Below, piece after piece: positions 5,632 to 9,608 of a stretch of 9,608 nucleotides of DNA; position 1 is the first letter of the stretch; each line of letters opens with the position of its first letter. Made by a program: the position numbers and the translations under genes. The notes beneath the pieces are model-generated. The model ran no database searches and had not been told where the DNA came from. It worked only from the letters and a program-made list of their open reading frames with translations. The stretch is from an archaeon (GTDB lineage Archaea; Asgardarchaeota; Hermodarchaeia; Hermodarchaeales; Hermodarchaeaceae). The stretch is from the NCBI GenBank assembly GCA_016550485.1, contig JABXGV010000215.1, positions 1 through 9,608 on the forward strand, read 5' to 3'.

Positions 5632-8600
5632 TCATCGAAGTTGTGTCAGCAATTCTTGGATTACGTTTCGGAGGTGTTCACCGAAGACTGTTAGGTTCTC
5701 AGCGAAGGCTTGTAAGGGCTCATAAGTCTTCCAAGCTTCTTCCATCCTAGGAGACATGTAAACTAACGGAGCATAGGCATCATAGTTCTGGGTCTTGAGC
5801 ACATCCAACAAGTGCTTGACATGGTTTTCGTGTGCAACCTTCAGCGGCTGTGTCTCACCACGATACCGAGTGTGCTGCCTCAGAAGAGAATCCACAAGAC
5901 GATTTATCTTATGGTAAATTGATTGAGTGCTTACGAAATAAGGAACCCGGAGTGGAGTCAGGTATCGGTGGAAATCCCCCAAGGCAAAACGATTGGAGTG
6001 AAAGGCTCGAAACACCTGAAGCGTAAGAGCAAGACGGGGCTGCTCCTCCAAATCGAGGTGGGCACCAAGCCCAGGCGTGTGAGAAGGCGTGTGAAGGAAA
6101 AGCGGGGGTGCCTGCAACCCCAAGCCAAGATTCGCATTGATTTTTCGAAGGCGCCAGCGAAGCAACCGGCTCGCCAGATTCAGCGCCGCATCAAAGGGCG
6201 TCCATCCCCGCGCCAACAATCGGGGGTCTCCTCGATAACTGACCCACCGTCCTCGGGCGCGGCCAATCTCTGTGTGAGTTGCTCCACTTGGCGCGAGTAT
6301 ATCGCGGTAGGCTTTGTGGAATAACCCTGCCATCTGTGATTCGCAGCTTCGGAGAAGGCTCTTCTCCTTCCGTAAAGTGGAGCCTGTTTTGTGACTGAAC
6401 TTATAGATTCGGTCTATCTGAAGCCAGAGAAGGCGGCTAACCGAACGAGCCGTGAGGTATTCAACAAGGCTGACTGTTGCGTGAAGTAGGCCAAGGTAAT
6501 TGGCGACACAATGTCGCCGAAACAGCGTAGCCCTCCCCTTTTCTTTTATACGTTCCAAGTCTCTAGCTACACTCAGGTTAGGCTCCTTTGATGAATGGCT
6601 AGGGCGAAGGGTAACAATAACTCCCTTTTCTTTTAGTATCCTTATGTTTTCTTTTCCAAGCTGCCCAGCTGGCAAGCTAAGGCGGCCCACCTCCCCATAA
6701 GAGTACGCCTCAAGAAAGCGCCCATCGCGGTATTCGATTACAAGCTGATTAGTGGTCACCGTCACCACCGTATCACTGGAGTCTATAAAGAGAGCCGCTT
6801 TCCCCTGTGACTGAGGAGAAACAGCGATCTGGAGATCCTTTGGGAGCGCACCTGTAATGGTGTGTACCCTTTCTTGTAGTAAATCGAGGAACCCTTCCTG
6901 CGAGTAAATGCGCTCTTGATGGCTTTTTCGGTAGATTGTTCCGCAGCGATTACAGTGGACTGTCTTCCATACTTTTGGTGGTCCATCCAAGAGTCCTGTA
7001 CAGCCTCTTCGTAAACACGGTATCTTTTCCAACCCATCTCGTTCAGTGCTTGGGCTTTTCAGTGTTTGGAGTTGGTCGTGGGGAATCTCGTATTTTGCTT
7101 TTAAGACGAGGTAGTTACAGGAGTGCAGTTTAGGGCTTGTTTGGCGGCGCTCCGCCCGATCCCCCTCGACCAAGCGCTCGTTCACCGCTGCGACATGAAA
7201 CCAGACTGCACACAACTGGGAATCAGGGGTGAAGAAGGCACACTCACCACAGGTTCGCTGATAACGGTCTGCCATTCTCGGCTCCCTACCCTCTGGGTAG
7301 TGTACCCGCAGCAGTAGTAATTGGGGGCGTTGGGGTCCTTTGAGAACCTGTGTTAAGGTCATTGCGAAGCGGATTATTCTTAACTGCTCCCAAGCATTTT
7401 CCCCTAATTTCTTTATTGTCTTTACCTGAATGGGTGTGAGTTGTTCTGACCCAAGATAGTCACAAAAGACATTGTAGACCACAATGGGTGATAACCCGAG
7501 TTTCTTAGCTACCTTTGTATAGTGGAAAAAGGCGTCTGGGGCTAGTTGTAGCTGGCCCGCGTCATCCTTTCCGATAACTAGGATTTCGTGAATGTGGTCC
7601 AGCACTTTCTGGAGTGCTACAGTGAGGGACTGGCGTTGCTTTGCTTTTGGATAAAGGGGGGGCCTGAGGTCTGTGAAGGAGTGGGGGTATAGTTGGCGGG
7701 CGTGTTCTTCGATAAACCGGGCGGTTTCTAAGTCGATGGCAGCAATAGCGAACAGTCCCTTGTATAACCAGTCTGGAACCTTAGAGGCAGGATCCTCCCC
7801 TGGTGTTTTTTCGAGTAGGTCAGCAAATTCTCTCTCTAACCCTTCATCCCTAACTAGGTCAGCGGCAGACCGTAAAACCCACGTCCACCTAGGTTCGCCG
7901 GAACGTTGCGCCCTAGGGAAATTACGGGTAATAGCAGCCCTACGGTCAGCAGCTGAGAAGATAGACTTAGCTAGAGCATCTCCCGCCTCTGTGCAGCGGG
8001 CAGAACCCTCATAGCGTGTTTTTGGAGTGCCATGACGCTGCACCAGCTCCTCATCCATCAGCCGCTGGAACATCCCCTCCAACTCCTCCGGTGAAGGGTG
8101 CTGCCTTTTACCAGCTTGGGCAGAAAAGCTAGTGCGGCAGAGCTTGAACCCCTGACGAAGGGATAAGCTGCGCCGAAAGAAATGAAGAATGAGCATCTCC
8201 CAATCCATAGGTGGATCCTCCAAAGAACCAATATTCAGAGTATTCCGTATTAGTCGGCGAATCGTGCCTTGTAAAATGCGTTCCTGATCCTCCTCACTGG
8301 AATCGTTAGCAGGATACATAACAACAAGGTCACCATCTTCTTTCAGTATTTTCGCGATAGCTATCAGCCGCTCTTTGCCAATCTCTGACAGAAGACTCTG
8401 TCTCTCCACGACCACTCTGTTAAAGCTATTCTTCTCCAGTTTTTGATCGTAGATGTAGACCGGAATATCTACATCTACACGTCTCAGATCCTCCTTCCAC
8501 ATCTCCCTACGCTCTTGGATTGTGAATAGAGCTCTCTTTCCCTTGGATGCCTGTGTACCCTTATCGAGGTCTCGTAAGGAGTCCATGTCTAGAAGGGGCA

Positions 8601-9198
8601 CATATATTACGTTAATCCGTTTGGGCGGATCCACTTCAATATAGCTGGCATCTAGCCACTTCGCCAAGTTCTCTGCGGAGCCCTGAGTTAATCCCAGCAG
8701 CCGAATGCGATGCTTTGCGTGACGCCATTGGGCAATCAGGGCTTCAGCAAGGTAACAATCTTTGGAGAGCCACAGCGAGTCAAGATTCAGGGCTGCTATT
8801 GCACGGAAACCACAACGAGTGCGACGAGAGAAGTGATTCATGAACCGCCGGTAACTACAGATCACCACATCATATTCGAGGGGACCAGGCCAAGGAGGAG
8901 CTTCGGGTCCTGCCCACACGAGAACTCGTAAATCAGGGAAGAGGATTTGCAGCTGCTCCGCTAGCCCTGTTGCGCTGCGCCCCCGCTCCAGTAGGATAAC
9001 ACAACGCCTCTTCATTGCGACCTGCCACACCACCCATGATGCCAGCAGCTTGACCCGGACATCGTCTGTGACCGCAGCAGCAACCATGCATTCACCCTCT
9101 AGCTCGTGTTCGCCAACCTGTACCTTGGAAGGTAAATCCTTCAGACAGGCTAAGGCGCTAAAACATGACAAGGTGCCTTCGAATTCTAGGGCACTCAT
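5632..9198 (-). CDS. Pseudo-helicase / zinc-binding / Cas1-type integrase fusion protein
   Basis: The predicted protein has 1188 residues. I choose ATG at 9196-9198 over the upstream TTG at 9217-9219, because GGAGGGAGG lies at the proper distance before the ATG. Residues 37-205 align by eye with RecA domain 1 of Ski2/Hel308 helicases (CVILLERGRS, YDVVICSYRRF, LAKWLDASY), but Walker A is replaced by TDDVRVK (44-50), the DEAH box by NLDS (138-141) and SAT by TQG (171-173). Residues 273-310 resemble the start of RecA2. Residues 312-425 look winged-helix-like. A helical region follows, then cysteines C650, C653, C663 and C694, then a zinc ribbon C728, C733, C749 and C752. Residues 788-1068 read as Cas1: a beta domain, then CESQMAGLF (E953), TPFDAALN, PPLFLH (H1036) and HLDLEEQPR (D1049, E1051, E1052), matching the Glu/His/Asp metal site. 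A 120-residue helical tail ends the protein. Inferred role: DNA integration or end-joining guided by an inactive helicase module. No cas2, cas4 or CRISPR is seen. Cas1 call fairly sure; function unknown. Confidence 0.85.
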   Translation of the reverse strand: MSALEFEGTLSCFSALACLKDLPSKVQVGEHELEGECMVAAAVTDDVRVKLLASWVVWQVAMKRRCVILLERGRSATGLAEQLQILFPDLRVLVWAGPEAPPWPGPLEYDVVICSYRRFMNHFSRRTRCGFRAIAALNLDSLWLSKDCYLAEALIAQWRHAKHRIRLLGLTQGSAENLAKWLDASYIEVDPPKRINVIYVPLLDMDSLRDLDKGTQASKGKRALFTIQERREMWKEDLRRVDVDIPVYIYDQKLEKNSFNRVVVERQSLLSEIGKERLIAIAKILKEDGDLVVMYPANDSSEEDQERILQGTIRRLIRNTLNIGSLEDPPMDWEMLILHFFRRSLSLRQGFKLCRTSFSAQAGKRQHPSPEELEGMFQRLMDEELVQRHGTPKTRYEGSARCTEAGDALAKSIFSAADRRAAITRNFPRAQRSGEPRWTWVLRSAADLVRDEGLEREFADLLEKTPGEDPASKVPDWLYKGLFAIAAIDLETARFIEEHARQLYPHSFTDLRPPLYPKAKQRQSLTVALQKVLDHIHEILVIGKDDAGQLQLAPDAFFHYTKVAKKLGLSPIVVYNVFCDYLGSEQLTPIQVKTIKKLGENAWEQLRIIRFAMTLTQVLKGPQRPQLLLLRVHYPEGREPRMADRYQRTCGECAFFTPDSQLCAVWFHVAAVNERLVEGDRAERRQTSPKLHSCNYLVLKAKYEIPHDQLQTLKSPSTERDGLEKIPCLRRGCTGLLDGPPKVWKTVHCNRCGTIYRKSHQERIYSQEGFLDLLQERVHTITGALPKDLQIAVSPQSQGKAALFIDSSDTVVTVTTNQLVIEYRDGRFLEAYSYGEVGRLSLPAGQLGKENIRILKEKGVIVTLRPSHSSKEPNLSVARDLERIKEKGRATLFRRHCVANYLGLLHATVSLVEYLTARSVSRLLWLQIDRIYKFSHKTGSTLRKEKSLLRSCESQMAGLFHKAYRDILAPSGATHTEIGRARGRWVSYRGDPRLLARGWTPFDAALNLASRLLRWRLRKINANLGLGLQAPPLFLHTPSHTPGLGAHLDLEEQPRLALTLQVFRAFHSNRFALGDFHRYLTPLRVPYFVSTQSIYHKINRLVDSLLRQHTRYRGETQPLKVAHENHVKHLLDVLKTQNYDAYAPLVYMSPRMEEAWKTYEPLQAFAENLTVFGEHLRNVIQELLTQLR

Positions 9199-9516
9199 TT
9201 CAAACCTCCCTCCATCCAAAGGATAGGAGAGCAGCCCACCACACGAATAATCGCCCAGAATATAATTCCTTCAAATCGTAAAAACACCGCTAAAAACGCT
9301 TATTTCAGTCTATAGAACTATAAGAAGCCCTTGAAACATTTAAATATTACCCTTACAAAAGAGTACTGGTGGTGAAGTTTGGTGGTGTGTGCTTGTTTTG
9401 GCCCTAGTTTGGGATTTTGCTGGGTGTTTTTCATGGTTTTTGCAGGGTTTCTTGTGGAGTTTGGGTGGTTCCGTGATGCCAAAGCTCCTGTGGTTGGTTC
9501 TCTGTGGTGACGTGTT
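9199..9516. promoter_or_regulatory. Intergenic region: minus-strand promoter area and GT-skewed tract
   Basis: This gap of about 320 bases holds no convincing gene. Next to the minus-strand gene is its Shine-Dalgarno (complement of 9204-9214). A TATA candidate AATTATATTC on the minus strand (9259-9268) lies about 60 bases ahead of the ATG. A 7-base direct repeat TAAAAAC occurs at 9279-9285 and 9291-9297, and TTTAAATA at 9340-9347 is a second TATA candidate. From about 9360 to 9510 the plus strand is strongly rich in G and T with few C or A, including TGGTGGTG twice (9367-9374 and 9380-9387). The open frame over this tract has a low-complexity, Trp/Leu/Gly-rich translation and no binding site, so I do not call it a gene. 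Confidence 0.4.
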
Positions 9517-9608
9517 ATGGGTCACACAAAGCGGGGTAAACATTCTTCTGATTCGGGGCATGGCAGGATTGCCTGTTTGACCAAGCGGGAGGGGCGCACC
9601 GTCCAGGA
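9517..9608 (+). CDS. Possible start of a small basic protein gene (3' partial)
   Basis: An ATG at 9517 is preceded six bases upstream by GGTGA (9506-9510), a good archaeal ribosome binding site whose TGA also closes the frame upstream. The frame stays open to the window end, giving about 30 residues that begin MGHTKRGKHSSDSGHGRIAC and are rich in Lys, Arg, His and Ser. I do not recognise the family; a basic nucleic-acid-binding or ribosome-associated protein is only a guess. The support is the binding site and the open frame, nothing more. Confidence 0.35.
   Translation, partial: MGHTKRGKHSSDSGHGRIACLTKREGRTVQ

Noticed and set aside
5923..6324. Plus-strand open frame of 133 residues inside the Cas1 region
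   Set aside because: It is an antisense shadow of the conserved Cas1 coding frame; it has a basic low-information translation and no ribosome binding site.
7117..7251. Cas4-like nuclease suggested by the cysteine cluster
   Set aside because: Cas4 needs RecB-type acidic/QxxxY motifs and a different cysteine spacing; none are visible.
9217..9219. TTG as start of the large minus-strand gene
   Set aside because: The ATG 21 bases downstream has a strong GGAGGGAGG at proper spacing, whereas the TTG would lie at or before that site.
5586..9360. Casposon with terminal inverted repeats
   Set aside because: No matching inverted ends or target duplications were found by eye on either side, and no PolB gene is present in the window.
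9389..9580. 63-residue Trp/Leu/Gly-rich open frame
   Set aside because: It is explained by the GT-skewed base composition, with no ribosome binding site and a better-supported alternative start in another frame at 9517.

Overview
The window looks like a chromosomal segment of an uncultivated, probably anaerobic archaeon. The grounds are archaeal Shine-Dalgarno elements (GGTGATC, GGAGGG, GGGAGGAT), TATA-box promoters about 45-60 bases ahead of several starts, an archaeal-type Elp3, a stand-alone TFB-like zinc ribbon and an F420H2-oxidase-type flavodiiron protein. Codon usage and divergence suggest a lineage without close cultured relatives (Asgard or TACK are possible), but the sequence alone does not settle the phylum.

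Layout, left to right. On the plus strand: the tRNA-modifying radical-SAM/acetyltransferase Elp3, missing its first residues at the window edge and split by an apparent +1 frameshift near 311; glmS (glucosamine-6-phosphate synthase), complete, whose real start is probably the second GTG at 1730 so that the catalytic Cys follows Met; a 79-residue zinc-ribbon protein with its own promoter and a strong ribosome binding site; a decayed TatD-family nuclease remnant with an in-frame stop and both ends lost; and a complete flavodiiron protein gene (fprA-like). On the minus strand, converging on fprA, lies one very long gene (5632-9198, 1188 residues). At the right edge, after a GT-skewed non-coding stretch, a possible new plus-strand gene starts at 9517 and runs off the window.

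The large minus-strand gene is the standout. Its C-terminal part reads as a Cas1-type integrase domain: an N-terminal beta domain, then an all-helical domain with the Glu/His/Asp-Glu active-site positions all present (E953, H1036, D1049 with E1051/E1052). Its N-terminus reads as a Ski2/Hel308-like helicase whose Walker A, DEAH and SAT motifs have all been replaced, so it is a pseudo-helicase, followed by a winged-helix-like region. Two cysteine clusters sit between these parts. No CRISPR array, cas2 or cas4 is visible, so this looks like a solo Cas1 fused to a dead helicase and metal-binding modules. I do not recognise this architecture from the described CRISPR adaptation modules or casposons.

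The other genes are housekeeping (translation fidelity, amino-sugar synthesis, oxygen detoxification) and show no obvious functional link to the Cas1 fusion.
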